Source: Flavobacteriaceae bacterium
GTDB taxonomy: Bacteria; Bacteroidota; Bacteroidia; Flavobacteriales; Flavobacteriaceae
DNA: 64,000 nt
NCBI GenBank assembly: GCA_029252265.1
Contig: JAQXBT010000050.1
Location: 33,093-97,092 of the forward strand
Direction of reading: 5' to 3'
Shown: positions 1 to 9,847 of the stretch, in pieces
Position numbering within the stretch: position 1 is the first letter of the stretch
Layout: each line of letters opens with the position of its first letter
The notes under the pieces: generated by a model
The model's input: the letters and a program-made list of their open reading frames with translations, nothing else
Databases searched by the model: none
What the model was told of the DNA's origin: nothing
Made by a program: the position numbers and the translations under genes

Positions 1-990
1 ACAAAAGGCACCAATTATGGCTTCAAATGGTGTGAGGTTTTTTCCAAAGATTCTGTTGAGTCCCCAACCTGTAAAACTTCCATAAAGAAGGATAAAATGT
101 ATAATATAAATTGAGAGTGTTTTTTGACCTATCTTTAAAATAGTAGGGTGCTTTAAATACGTTTCTAAGGCGTAAAACAATCCAAATAATAACAGTACAT
201 TCCCGAGACGAATAAATAAATAATTGTAATTAGCAACCTCTATAAAAAGTGAAAAGTCAGTTAGCAATGCAAGCCAATGTATTAGGGGTGTTGACCCGTA
301 AATTAATCCAAAGCCAACACCAAAAAAACCTGATACTATCGCAGTTTTAAATTTTGGACGGATTAAATACCCATAAAATAAGGTCGCAATAAATGCACCG
401 TAGGTCATATATCCAAACCATGGAATAATAGTAAATACAGACCCGTTATCTTTCGTGAAATAATTGGCAATTGCCAATGGAACCCCTTCTGCAGCGTAAT
501 TCCTATAAAGTGGTTCGGTTAGAAATATGATGGTTCCCAAACACAACATGACTATTGAAAATATTAGAGCCTTTTTTTGAGTAATTGCATAGATACAGAC
601 TATCAAAATTAGAGAGAGTCCAATACATTGCAAAACATCAATTACCAAAAAATAAGTCCCAAAAGATCCTGTAAACCATCTAAAAATTGGAATTCTGAGA
701 GCATATCCAATACCAATCAACATCAACCCACGGATGACGCCTTTACGCATTCGGTGTCTCAGTGTTCCTTTTTCCTTTGCCTTGATAAGTAAATAAGTGA
801 AAATCAGCCCTGAAATAGTAAAAAAAACAGGAGCTGTAATTCCTCTAAAATAGCGCCACGTAGTGTATGCCAGATTATTAGGGTCTCGAAATTCAACGGC
901 TAATAGCGTGTCAATGAAATGCCCCTGAAGCATCATTAAAATAGCAAACGCCCTGACAGCGTCAATAAAATAGAGCCGATTGATTTGCAA
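1..990 (-). CDS. Acyltransferase/DUF1624-like integral membrane protein (heparan-alpha-glucosaminide acetyltransferase-like), 3' end cut by window edge
   Basis: Not in ORF track. Open minus-strand frame from a TTG at 990: LQINRLYFIDAVRAFAILMMLQGHFIDTLLAVEFRDPNNLAYTTWRYFRGITAPVFFTISGLIFTYLL..., multiple TM segments; YFIDAVRAFAILMMLQGHFID motif. Confidence 0.75.
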   Translation of the reverse strand, partial: MQINRLYFIDAVRAFAILMMLQGHFIDTLLAVEFRDPNNLAYTTWRYFRGITAPVFFTISGLIFTYLLIKAKEKGTLRHRMRKGVIRGLMLIGIGYALRIPIFRWFTGSFGTYFLVIDVLQCIGLSLILIVCIYAITQKKALIFSIVMLCLGTIIFLTEPLYRNYAAEGVPLAIANYFTKDNGSVFTIIPWFGYMTYGAFIATLFYGYLIRPKFKTAIVSGFFGVGFGLIYGSTPLIHWLALLTDFSLFIEVANYNYLFIRLGNVLLLFGLFYALETYLKHPTILKIGQKTLSIYIIHFILLYGSFTGWGLNRIFGKNLTPFEAIIGAFC

Positions 991-1109
991 AATTGGTTAG
1001 TTTTGATGCAAAGTTAGGGTATAATTTTAACATATAATGTGTTGGAATTATAGAATCAAAGACCAAGAGTGTCTGAAAATTTATTAACTTACCCACTAAA
1101 TCTTAAAAA

Positions 1110-3011
1110 ATGATTTCATACCAACTCAAAAACAGGGACTCCTACAATAAAAATTATATAAATTCTACAGAAAACCCTGAAGTGTTTTGGGCAGAAATTG
1201 CGAAAGATAATTTCATTTGGAAACGACCATGGGATCGGGTGTTAGATTGGGATTTCTCGAAACCAAAAATTAGTTGGTTTGATGGGGCAAAACTGAATAT
1301 TACAGAAAATTGTATCGATCGTCATCTGAAAACTCAGGGTGATAAAACAGCGATCCTGTTTGAACCAAACGATCCAAAGGAACCTTCCGAAGCAATTACA
1401 TACAAAGATTTACATAAACGTGTGAATGCATTTGCCAACGTATTACTATCAAAAGGTATTCAAAAAGGAGATCGTGTTTGTATTTACTTACCAATGATTC
1501 CAGAACTTGCAATTTCTGTGTTGGCATGTGCTCGAATTGGAGCCATTCATTCCGTTGTTTTTGCGGGATTCTCAGCAACAGCACTTTCTACAAGAATCAA
1601 TGATTCAGATTGTAAAATGCTGATTACAAGCGATGGTGGTTATCGAGGCGCAAAGACTATTGATTTAAAATCGATTGTGGATACAGCACTTTTAGATTGT
1701 GACGGAATAGAATCGGTATTAGTCGCCAAACGTATTCATTCTGATATTCCAATGGTCTCAGGGCGAGATTTTTGGTTACAACCTCTTTTAGAGGCTGCTT
1801 CTGATCAATGTGAGCCCACGGTTATGGACGCGGAAGACCCGTTATTTATATTATATACTTCTGGTTCCACAGGAACTCCAAAAGGCATGGTGCATACCAC
1901 CGCAGGATATATGGTCTATAGTGCATATACATTTAAAAATGTTTTTCAATACGAATCGGATGATGTGTATTGGTGTACGGCCGATATCGGTTGGATTACT
2001 GGACACAGTTACATTGTGTATGGACCTCTTTTAAATGGCGCTACTACCGTAATGTTTGAAGGCGTTCCTAGCTACCCAGATTATGGTCGATTCTGGTCAA
2101 TTATCGACAAACATAAAGTTACTCAGTTTTATACAGCTCCAACTGCTATTAGAGCCTTAGCAAAAGAAGGGCTTGGTGTTGTAGATCCCTATGATTTATC
2201 CTCTTTAAAAATTTTAGGAACTGTTGGTGAACCTATAAACGAAGAAGCTTGGCATTGGTATAATGATCATATTGGAAAACAAAAATGTCCTATTGTCGAT
2301 ACTTGGTGGCAAACGGAAACAGGCGGTATTATGATTTCGCCAATCCCCAACAGTTTTGAAGGAAAACCAACGTTTGCAACCTTACCATTTGTAGGAATTC
2401 AACCTACACTTATGGATGAAAAAGGGGAGGAGATGGATGGGAATTCGGTCGAAGGACGTTTGTGTATCAAATTTCCATGGCCATCCATGGCGCGGACTAT
2501 TTGGGGGAATCATCAACGCTATAAAGAGACCTATTTTTCAGCCTACGATAATATGTATTTTACAGGGGATGGCGCTTTGAGAGATGAAAACGGTCACTAC
2601 CGAATAACAGGGCGTGTCGATGATGTAATTATTGTATCGGGGCATAATTTAGGAACCGCACCCATTGAAGATGCGATTAATGAACATCCAATGGTCGCGG
2701 AATCGGCAATTGTTGGCTATCCACACGACATTAAAGGCAGTGCCTTATATGGATTTGTAACCCTAAAAAATGAAACGAATTCTAACGATGCTTTAAAAGC
2801 TGAAATCAACCAGTATATAAGCAAACAAATAGGACCTATTGCAAAGCTTGATAAAATTCAGTTTACTTCGGGACTTCCAAAAACGCGCTCTGGTAAAATT
2901 ATGCGTCGGATTCTTCGTAAGATCGCGAGTAAGGATACTTCAAATTTAGGAGATATCAGTACTCTATTAAACCCTGAAGTTGTTGAAACGATTATGAAAA
3001 GTTCACTTTAA
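1110..3011 (+). CDS. acs: Acetate--CoA ligase (AMP-forming)
   Basis: 633 aa; AMP-binding motif YTSGSTGTPKGMVHTTAGY, WWQTETGG, C-terminal KTRSGKIMRRILRKIA. Confidence 0.93.
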   Translation: MISYQLKNRDSYNKNYINSTENPEVFWAEIAKDNFIWKRPWDRVLDWDFSKPKISWFDGAKLNITENCIDRHLKTQGDKTAILFEPNDPKEPSEAITYKDLHKRVNAFANVLLSKGIQKGDRVCIYLPMIPELAISVLACARIGAIHSVVFAGFSATALSTRINDSDCKMLITSDGGYRGAKTIDLKSIVDTALLDCDGIESVLVAKRIHSDIPMVSGRDFWLQPLLEAASDQCEPTVMDAEDPLFILYTSGSTGTPKGMVHTTAGYMVYSAYTFKNVFQYESDDVYWCTADIGWITGHSYIVYGPLLNGATTVMFEGVPSYPDYGRFWSIIDKHKVTQFYTAPTAIRALAKEGLGVVDPYDLSSLKILGTVGEPINEEAWHWYNDHIGKQKCPIVDTWWQTETGGIMISPIPNSFEGKPTFATLPFVGIQPTLMDEKGEEMDGNSVEGRLCIKFPWPSMARTIWGNHQRYKETYFSAYDNMYFTGDGALRDENGHYRITGRVDDVIIVSGHNLGTAPIEDAINEHPMVAESAIVGYPHDIKGSALYGFVTLKNETNSNDALKAEINQYISKQIGPIAKLDKIQFTSGLPKTRSGKIMRRILRKIASKDTSNLGDISTLLNPEVVETIMKSSL

Positions 3012-3057
3012 ATTTTATAATAATTAAATAGATATTAAATACTTAAAATAGATTTTT

Positions 3058-4104
3058 ATGAAAACCAATTTAATTTACACGATTTTCTTTACGTTGTTAT
3101 TTTTCTGTTGTAAAACAGAATTAAAAACGTCTATAAATATTTCAAATTCAGATTACTTAGATAGTTCTCAAAAGGAGGATCAGTATTTAGGTGGCATAAA
3201 AATGATTCCAATTTCGACTCCTAAAGGAGAATTTAAGGTTTGGACCAAACGTGTAGGAAACAATCCCACCATGAAAGTATTATTACTCCATGGTGGGCCA
3301 GGAATGACACACGAAATCTATGAAAGTTTTGATGGTTATTTTCCTAATGAAGGCATCGAGTATTATTACTATGACCAATTAGGATCTTATTATAGCGATC
3401 AACCTAAAGACATGTCATTATGGGACTTAGGTCGATTTGTTGAAGAAGTAGAACAGGTGCGAATTGCATTGGGATTGTCGAGTGATAATTTTTATTTGTA
3501 CGGACAATCTTGGGGTGGTATTTTGGGTATGCAATATGCACTAAAATATCAAGAACATTTAAAAGGATTGATTATTTCCAATATGGTACCATCAATTCCA
3601 GATTACCAAAAGTATTCGGATGAAGTCTTAGCCCCTAAATTAGATCCAGATGTTTTAGAAGAAATTATGGCGTTTGAAAATTTAGAAGATTATACCAACG
3701 AACGTTATATGGAATTGGTCGTTAATAATTATTACACCAAACACATCATCCGTTTGCCTGTTGATGAATGGCCAGAACCCTTAAATCGTAGTTTTAAACA
3801 TATCAATACAGATGTATATGTCACCATGCAAGGACCTAGTGAGTTTGGAATTAAAGGCGATGCTAATTTAAAAGAGTGGGATGTTAAAGCCGATTTACAC
3901 AAAATATCCGTACCGACTTTAAGTATTGGGGCCACTCATGACACCATGGATCCCGCGCAAATGAAATTTATATCTGAAGAAGTGCAAAACGGTCGTTTTT
4001 TATTGTGCCCAAATGGAAGTCACTTATCACAATTTGACGATCAAAAAATCTATTTTGAAGGCTTGATTCAATTTATAAAAGAGGTGGATAACGGCTCGTT
4101 TTAA
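3058..4104 (+). CDS. Proline iminopeptidase-family alpha/beta hydrolase, putative lipoprotein
   Basis: LLLHGGPGMTHE, nucleophile elbow GQSWGG, C-terminal GSHLSQFDD; N-terminal signal FFCCK. Confidence 0.85.
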   Translation: MKTNLIYTIFFTLLFFCCKTELKTSINISNSDYLDSSQKEDQYLGGIKMIPISTPKGEFKVWTKRVGNNPTMKVLLLHGGPGMTHEIYESFDGYFPNEGIEYYYYDQLGSYYSDQPKDMSLWDLGRFVEEVEQVRIALGLSSDNFYLYGQSWGGILGMQYALKYQEHLKGLIISNMVPSIPDYQKYSDEVLAPKLDPDVLEEIMAFENLEDYTNERYMELVVNNYYTKHIIRLPVDEWPEPLNRSFKHINTDVYVTMQGPSEFGIKGDANLKEWDVKADLHKISVPTLSIGATHDTMDPAQMKFISEEVQNGRFLLCPNGSHLSQFDDQKIYFEGLIQFIKEVDNGSF

Positions 4105-5300
4105 ATCGTGCGTTCTAGTGGTTTGTTGAGAAGGAAAATTCCCATTGACACAAATCCACATCCCGTAAACCCAAGAAAAAGAGGCCATACAGTTGTGTCT
4201 ACATAAGCGCCTATAACGCTTGCAATGGCTACCCCCATAACGGTTGAAATAAATCCATTGATGGCTGCTCCAACGCCCGCGATATGCCCAATGGGCTGCA
4301 TTGCCAAAGCTCTAAGATTTCCAAATAGAAAACCAATAGAGAAGAATTGTAATGCGAAAAAGATCAATAAGATCCATAATGGAGGATTCGATTTGTTGAA
4401 AAATAAAATAACATAAATTAAAGATGATAGGTTAAAGGCTGCCAAGGAAACTAAGGCGATCCGTTTCATCCCTACCCTGACCACATACACGCCATTAAGA
4501 TAGGTCGCAATTCCGACGCCCACAGCCAAACTCGCAAAAATCAACGGGAAGTCATCTCCTAAGCCATATTGGACTTCAAAAATATGTTGAGTTGTGCTCA
4601 AGTACACCATAAAAGATCCTGTGATAAATCCAGAGATTAACGTAAATGCGACTGCTTGTTTTTCTTTAAAAAATGCTTTAAACCCCGAAATCAGTACGGC
4701 TGTTTTGAACGGAGTCCTTTTAGATAGTGCTAAGGTTTCGGGTTGTCGTTTCCAAAACCAAAAAATCACTAAAATTCCGAGCCCTAATTGTACATTAAAA
4801 ATGGCTTGCCAATTATAGGCATTCATTAAAAACTGCCCAAGGGTTGGAGCTACGATAGGAATGAGAATGAAAATCATTACAATAAACGACATCACTTTAG
4901 CCATATAGTCACCTTCGTATGAATCCCGAATCATAGCGATGCTTAAGGTTCTTGGCGATGCTAATCCAATCCCTTGTAAAATACGCCCTGCAATTAATAT
5001 GTCATAATTATTGGTGTTCACACAGATGATACTTGCGATTGCAAACACTAAAAACCCTAAATAGATGATTGGCTTACGTCCATAACTGTCTGATAATGGT
5101 CCAAATATTAACTGACCGAATCCTAGGCCCAAAAAAATCATGGTAATGAGTAATTGGTGATCTTTGGTGTTTGTAACGCTTAGATCATTTCCAATGACGG
5201 CGAGGGCAGGAAGGATACCATCAATTGATAGCGCTACTAATGACATTAAAAGTGCCATGATGGCTATAAACTCGATTTTGAGGGCAGGCTGGTTTTGCAT
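4101..5300 (-). CDS. MFS transporter, Bcr/CflA drug-resistance family
   Basis: 399 aa, 12 TM pattern, FGQLIFGPLSDSYGRKPIIYLG motif, GRILQGIG. Confidence 0.88.
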   Translation of the reverse strand: MQNQPALKIEFIAIMALLMSLVALSIDGILPALAVIGNDLSVTNTKDHQLLITMIFLGLGFGQLIFGPLSDSYGRKPIIYLGFLVFAIASIICVNTNNYDILIAGRILQGIGLASPRTLSIAMIRDSYEGDYMAKVMSFIVMIFILIPIVAPTLGQFLMNAYNWQAIFNVQLGLGILVIFWFWKRQPETLALSKRTPFKTAVLISGFKAFFKEKQAVAFTLISGFITGSFMVYLSTTQHIFEVQYGLGDDFPLIFASLAVGVGIATYLNGVYVVRVGMKRIALVSLAAFNLSSLIYVILFFNKSNPPLWILLIFFALQFFSIGFLFGNLRALAMQPIGHIAGVGAAINGFISTVMGVAIASVIGAYVDTTVWPLFLGFTGCGFVSMGIFLLNKPLERTI

Positions 5301-5319
5301 CTCGCAAATTTACTGCTAT

Positions 5320-5868
5320 TTATAGGATTTTCAATACCGTATCCATTACAAACTGATAATAACTCATGTCAGCAGGAACTATTGTATATTTTGTGTGTTT
5401 TTGTAGTCTGCACAATTGGAGTTCATCAAAAGAAAAAAGGCGCACGTCATCCACTTCAGTCGCTTGAGTGGTGAGTTGCGAAACCGTTGCTTCCAGTTTT
5501 GCAAGAAACACATGTTGAAATTCGCAGTCAATAATTCCGTTATCAAAACGATTGGTGTTTTTTCGGACATCAAGAGGAATTAAATCCTTTTCAAGAATAT
5601 CTAACCCAATTTCTTCTTTGACCTCCCGAATCACCCCCTCAATAATAGATTCTCCTGCACTGACATGCCCGGCAACCGAAACATCCCAAAAACCTGGATA
5701 GGTTTCTTTAGTAAGACTTCGTTTTTGAAGTAAAAGAGCTGGAGTAGAGGTATAAAACCAAACATGCACTGTTGGATGAAACCAACCCTTTTGGTGGGCT
5801 TCATCCTTTAAGCACGTTTTTCCTGTTGGTTTCCCATCAGGATCCCAGATGTCTAAATATTCGTCCAC
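5320..5868 (-). CDS. NUDIX hydrolase (IPP isomerase-like)
   Basis: Nudix box GHVSAGESIIEGVIREVKEEIGL. Confidence 0.9.
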   Translation of the reverse strand: MDEYLDIWDPDGKPTGKTCLKDEAHQKGWFHPTVHVWFYTSTPALLLQKRSLTKETYPGFWDVSVAGHVSAGESIIEGVIREVKEEIGLDILEKDLIPLDVRKNTNRFDNGIIDCEFQHVFLAKLEATVSQLTTQATEVDDVRLFSFDELQLCRLQKHTKYTIVPADMSYYQFVMDTVLKIL

Positions 5869-5874
5869 TAAAAA

Positions 5875-6963
5875 TTAGTCAAAATAACTAAACGTTTCAC
5901 CGTCTTTGATATTTAATAAAGTTTCGTAAATCATTTTAATGACATTTTCAACATCATCTCTGTGTACCATTTCTACAGTTGTATGCATGTATCGTAATGG
6001 TAATGAAATTAATGCAGAAGCAACGCCGCCATTACTATAAGCAAAGGCATCCGTATCAGTTCCAGTTGCTCTCGAAAGTGCGGCACGTTGGAACGGGATT
6101 TTATGCGCTTCGGCTGTTTCTGTGATTAAATCACGTAATTTTTGTTGAACCGCAGGTGCATATGCAATTACAGGCCCTTTGCCCATTTCGCAATGGCCTT
6201 GGGTCTTTTTATCGATCATTGGAGTGGTGGTGTCATGGGTTACATCCGTTACAATGGCTACATTTGGTTGTATGGTATGCGTAATCATTTCAGCGCCACG
6301 TAATCCGATTTCTTCTTGTACGGAATTCGTTATATACAATCCAAAAGGAAGAGTTTTTTTATTTTCATGTAACAATCGAGCTACTTGCGCAATCATAAAT
6401 CCACCCATTCGATTGTCCAAGGCACGACATACAAAATGATCTTTGTTAAGTACATGAAAGGTATCTGGATAGGTAATCACACAACCAACATGAACGCCAA
6501 GTTCATCGACCGCTTCTTTGGTTTTACATCCGATGTCAATAAAAATATTATCTGGTTTTGGAGCTTGTTCTTTTGCAGCACTACGTGTATGAATTGCTGG
6601 CCATCCAAAAACGCCTTTTACAATGCCCTTTTTGGTATGAATATTTACAATTTTACTGGGTGCTATTTGATGATCACTTCCGCCATTTCGGATGACATAA
6701 ATTAAACCATCATCAGAAATATAATTGACATACCATGAAATTTCATCGGCATGACCTTCAATCACCACTTTAAATGGTGCATCTGGATTAATGACACCCA
6801 CTGCGGTTCCATAGGTATCCGTAATAAATGTATCAACATACGGTTTTAAATAGTCCATCCATAGTTTTTGACCATCCCATTCATACCCTGTTGGAGCTGC
6901 ATTGTTGAGGTAGTCTTCTAAAAAGGTAAGTGATTTTTTATCAAGAATCGTTTTTTGTGCCAT
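5875..6963 (-). CDS. M42 family metallopeptidase/endoglucanase-type aminopeptidase
   Basis: VIEGHADEISW, ALDNRMGG, QEEIGLRGA, THDTTTP; start probably at internal Met (MAQKTIL) rather than 6993. Confidence 0.88.
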   Translation of the reverse strand: MAQKTILDKKSLTFLEDYLNNAAPTGYEWDGQKLWMDYLKPYVDTFITDTYGTAVGVINPDAPFKVVIEGHADEISWYVNYISDDGLIYVIRNGGSDHQIAPSKIVNIHTKKGIVKGVFGWPAIHTRSAAKEQAPKPDNIFIDIGCKTKEAVDELGVHVGCVITYPDTFHVLNKDHFVCRALDNRMGGFMIAQVARLLHENKKTLPFGLYITNSVQEEIGLRGAEMITHTIQPNVAIVTDVTHDTTTPMIDKKTQGHCEMGKGPVIAYAPAVQQKLRDLITETAEAHKIPFQRAALSRATGTDTDAFAYSNGGVASALISLPLRYMHTTVEMVHRDDVENVIKMIYETLLNIKDGETFSYFD

Positions 6964-7057
6964 TTTGAGTTTAATTTTGGTTAAAAATAACAATTATGAA
7001 TGATAATCACACATAGATTAAGGCATATTTTGTAAATTTGAAATTGCAGTTGTTTAC

Positions 7058-7726
7058 ATGTATATGAAATGGATTTATTATATATCTTTTTGGTTACCAG
7101 TGCTCATTTATGGACAGACGTTGCCTATAAAAAATGATTCTATTTCTGATGAATTTTTAGTTATTGTTGGGGATACTATTACCAATAATTCAATTGCTTT
7201 AAATGAAGTTTACATTCTTCCAAAGTTAAAAATACCGAATTCAAAATCGAGACTTCGCTATTTAATTTTACAACGTAAAACGATTAAAGTATATCCGTAC
7301 GCAAAATTAGCATCCGAACGATTAGAAACTATGAATGCGCGCATGATAACCCTTAAAAGCAAACGGAAACGTAAAAAATATACTCGCTTAATTCAAAAAT
7401 TTATAGAAGATGAGTTTTCCGAAAAACTAAAGAAATTCACCAAAACAGAAGGTCAAATTTTAATCAAATTAATTCACCGACAAACTGGGGAAACCGCCTT
7501 TGATTTAATTAAAACACTTCGGAGTGGTTGGCGTGCCTTTTGGTATAATAATACTGCTCTATTGTTTGATATTTCTTTAAAGATTCCTTTTGACCCTTTA
7601 ACTTCCGAAGAAGATTATTTGATAGAAGATATTTTACAACGGCAATTCCAAAATGGCCGACTCGAATATCAAAAACCCTTTATTGAATTCGACTTATATG
7701 AGCTATCTGAAGAGTGGAAACCTTAA
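7058..7726 (+). CDS. DUF4294-type secreted protein
   Basis: Signal peptide, RLRYLILQRKTIKVYPYAKLASERL and GWRAFWYN characteristic of flavobacterial DUF4294 proteins. Confidence 0.75.
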   Translation: MYMKWIYYISFWLPVLIYGQTLPIKNDSISDEFLVIVGDTITNNSIALNEVYILPKLKIPNSKSRLRYLILQRKTIKVYPYAKLASERLETMNARMITLKSKRKRKKYTRLIQKFIEDEFSEKLKKFTKTEGQILIKLIHRQTGETAFDLIKTLRSGWRAFWYNNTALLFDISLKIPFDPLTSEEDYLIEDILQRQFQNGRLEYQKPFIEFDLYELSEEWKP

Positions 7727-7936
7727 GATTGTCATTAAAACAGCTGATTTAAAAAAAAACCTAACAATGTTTATAACGCATTACAAACCGTTTGTTACGT
7801 AAAACGTCCGTTCGTTACTTAGCACTTTTTACTCTTAACTAATTGCTGTTATTTTGAAGTAGAATAAATTACAAGATTTGTTTAAAGAATTATAGATTAA
7901 CTAGACTTTTTTGCCTCATTTATTTTAAACCTACTT

Positions 7937-7970
7937 AAATACGATTAAGACTCAAATCTTAATCGTATTT
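7937..7970. terminator. Perfect 14-bp inverted repeat between convergent genes, overlapping the 3' end of the DUF4268 CDS
   Basis: AAATACGATTAAGA-CTCAAA-TCTTAATCGTATTT. Confidence 0.7.
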
Positions 7971-8380
7971 TCATATACAGCATAAAACGCTTCAAACTTA
8001 AGCATGGAATCATTTAAGAATTCCATCGTATCTCTCCAAGTGGATTTATCATGTATGGAAACTTTTGCCTTTGTAGGTAAGTAAACTACTGATATTATTT
8101 TATCTTCTGAAAGCTCGAAAAAAGGATCAAAAATTGCCCCTGGTAAAAAGTCGGTTTCTAAGATCGATTTGTGGGAGATTATTTTATCCCAATACGCTTG
8201 TTGTTTGATTGGATTCATATCGATACACAATGCAACGTAGGCAATTTTGGTATCAAAATGAAATTTGAAACTGAGTCCTTTTACTTTAGTGTTATAGAGA
8301 ATCCAATTTGTAGGGAATGACTTTCCAAAACTAATCCAGAACTCTTGTCTTAATCGTTTAGCTTCATTTTTACTAAACAT
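7952..8380 (-). CDS. DUF4268 domain protein
   Basis: 142 aa; MFSKNEAKRLRQEFWISFGKSFP... pattern. Confidence 0.75.
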   Translation of the reverse strand: MFSKNEAKRLRQEFWISFGKSFPTNWILYNTKVKGLSFKFHFDTKIAYVALCIDMNPIKQQAYWDKIISHKSILETDFLPGAIFDPFFELSEDKIISVVYLPTKAKVSIHDKSTWRDTMEFLNDSMLKFEAFYAVYENTIKI

Positions 8381-8384
8381 GATT

Positions 8385-9059
8385 TTATATAAAATATGCT
8401 AAAACAACTGCACTTATAATCATTAGAATTTTGTTCAAATTAAAATGATGTCCTTCACTACTTTCAAATAAAATGATGGTCGAGATATGAAAAAACATCC
8501 CTACAACCACTGCATTTACACTATAAAACACGTTGGGAGATATACTAAGGTATTCGGCTGCCAATGAACCTAAGGGAGTCATAAGCGTAAACACGATTAA
8601 AAATAAAACGACTTGAAACTTTGGTAGCTTTGATTTAAGTAAATAGGTAGTGATTAAAATCGCGATTGGAATTTTATGAATAATCACACCAATAATAATA
8701 GTGTGATGATCCTTTAAAGGAAACCCTTCAAAAAAGGCATGAATTCCCAGACTAACAAACAAAAACCAAGGAAATCTATCTTTAGAATCGTCGTGATGTA
8801 AATGCCCATGCTCAGCGCCTTTTGAATAAAACTCTAAAAGTATTTGTAATAAAATACCACCCATTATAAAGACCCCAATACGTTTTGTTTCAAGGTGACT
8901 ATATACTTGTGGTAGTAATTCAAATATGGTTGTGGATAGTAAAAACGCTCCACTAAATGCTAAAAATAATTTTAAATTTAAGGGGTTAGATTTACTATAT
9001 AAAAGTACAATAGCGACTCCAAAAAAAACTGCAAAAATGGGTCCTATAAAACTAATCAT
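8385..9059 (-). CDS. ZIP family metal transporter
   Basis: TM segments, His-rich loop HGHLHHDD, GIHAFFEGFPL, HKIPIA motifs. Confidence 0.85.
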   Translation of the reverse strand: MISFIGPIFAVFFGVAIVLLYSKSNPLNLKLFLAFSGAFLLSTTIFELLPQVYSHLETKRIGVFIMGGILLQILLEFYSKGAEHGHLHHDDSKDRFPWFLFVSLGIHAFFEGFPLKDHHTIIIGVIIHKIPIAILITTYLLKSKLPKFQVVLFLIVFTLMTPLGSLAAEYLSISPNVFYSVNAVVVGMFFHISTIILFESSEGHHFNLNKILMIISAVVLAYFI

Positions 9060-9792
9060 TAGACATAAATATTAAAATTAAACGTTCTGAAGTATCAACA
9101 TTAAAAGGCTCTAATTTATAATTCCCAAAACAATCTAAGAGATGCAATCCTGCTTTGGATAGCATCGTTTCAAAATCCTGAAACGTGTAAGCTCGTACTT
9201 TTTCTTGGTAGTTATGAATATTATTACCATCGGTTACCTGGATGTTTTTAGTTATAAAACCGTCTTTTGAATACCGTTTTAGTTCAAACTGTATGTGTTC
9301 ATCTTCGTGAAAATTTTGTGCAATTAAATTTTCAATTACAAGAGGACTGTTCATAAAATCAATAACTCCGATGCCATTTGGTTTTAAGCTAGATTTGATG
9401 GTTTGAATGACTCTATAGTTATCTGTATCATCATCAAAATACCCGAAACTTGTAAATAAATTTAAAACAATTTCAAATTGAGTGGGGAAGCAGACTCTCA
9501 TGTCGTGAACCTCAAATTGCAAAGAATTTGAGGCATGATTTTGGGCTTGTTCGATACTGTTTTGAGATAAATCTAAACCAGTAACAGAAAAACCTAAACG
9601 GTTTAAAAATATAGAATGACGGCCTTTACCACACGCCAAATCCAATATTGAATCTTCTTTGTCGAGGTTTAAATAGCGAACAAGGTTCTTAATAAATAGT
9701 TCTGCTTCATTATAGTCTCTGTTTTTATAAAGTATGTGATAATAAGGTGTGTCAAACCACGATTGATACCACTTTGGTTGTTCTTTTGTCAT
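9052..9792 (-). CDS. Class I SAM-dependent methyltransferase
   Basis: ILDLACGKGRHSIFLNRLGFSVTGLDLS motif I. Confidence 0.88.
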   Translation of the reverse strand: MTKEQPKWYQSWFDTPYYHILYKNRDYNEAELFIKNLVRYLNLDKEDSILDLACGKGRHSIFLNRLGFSVTGLDLSQNSIEQAQNHASNSLQFEVHDMRVCFPTQFEIVLNLFTSFGYFDDDTDNYRVIQTIKSSLKPNGIGVIDFMNSPLVIENLIAQNFHEDEHIQFELKRYSKDGFITKNIQVTDGNNIHNYQEKVRAYTFQDFETMLSKAGLHLLDCFGNYKLEPFNVDTSERLILIFMSND

Positions 9793-9847
9793 TCAATTTT
9801 ATTAACTCGAACAAAAATACTGTATTTTTGGCATCTACTAAATAATT

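Noticed and set aside
6179-6705. Overlapping plus-strand ORFs (86 and 106 aa) inside the M42 peptidase
   Set aside because: Antisense to a clearly conserved CDS; composition not protein-like.
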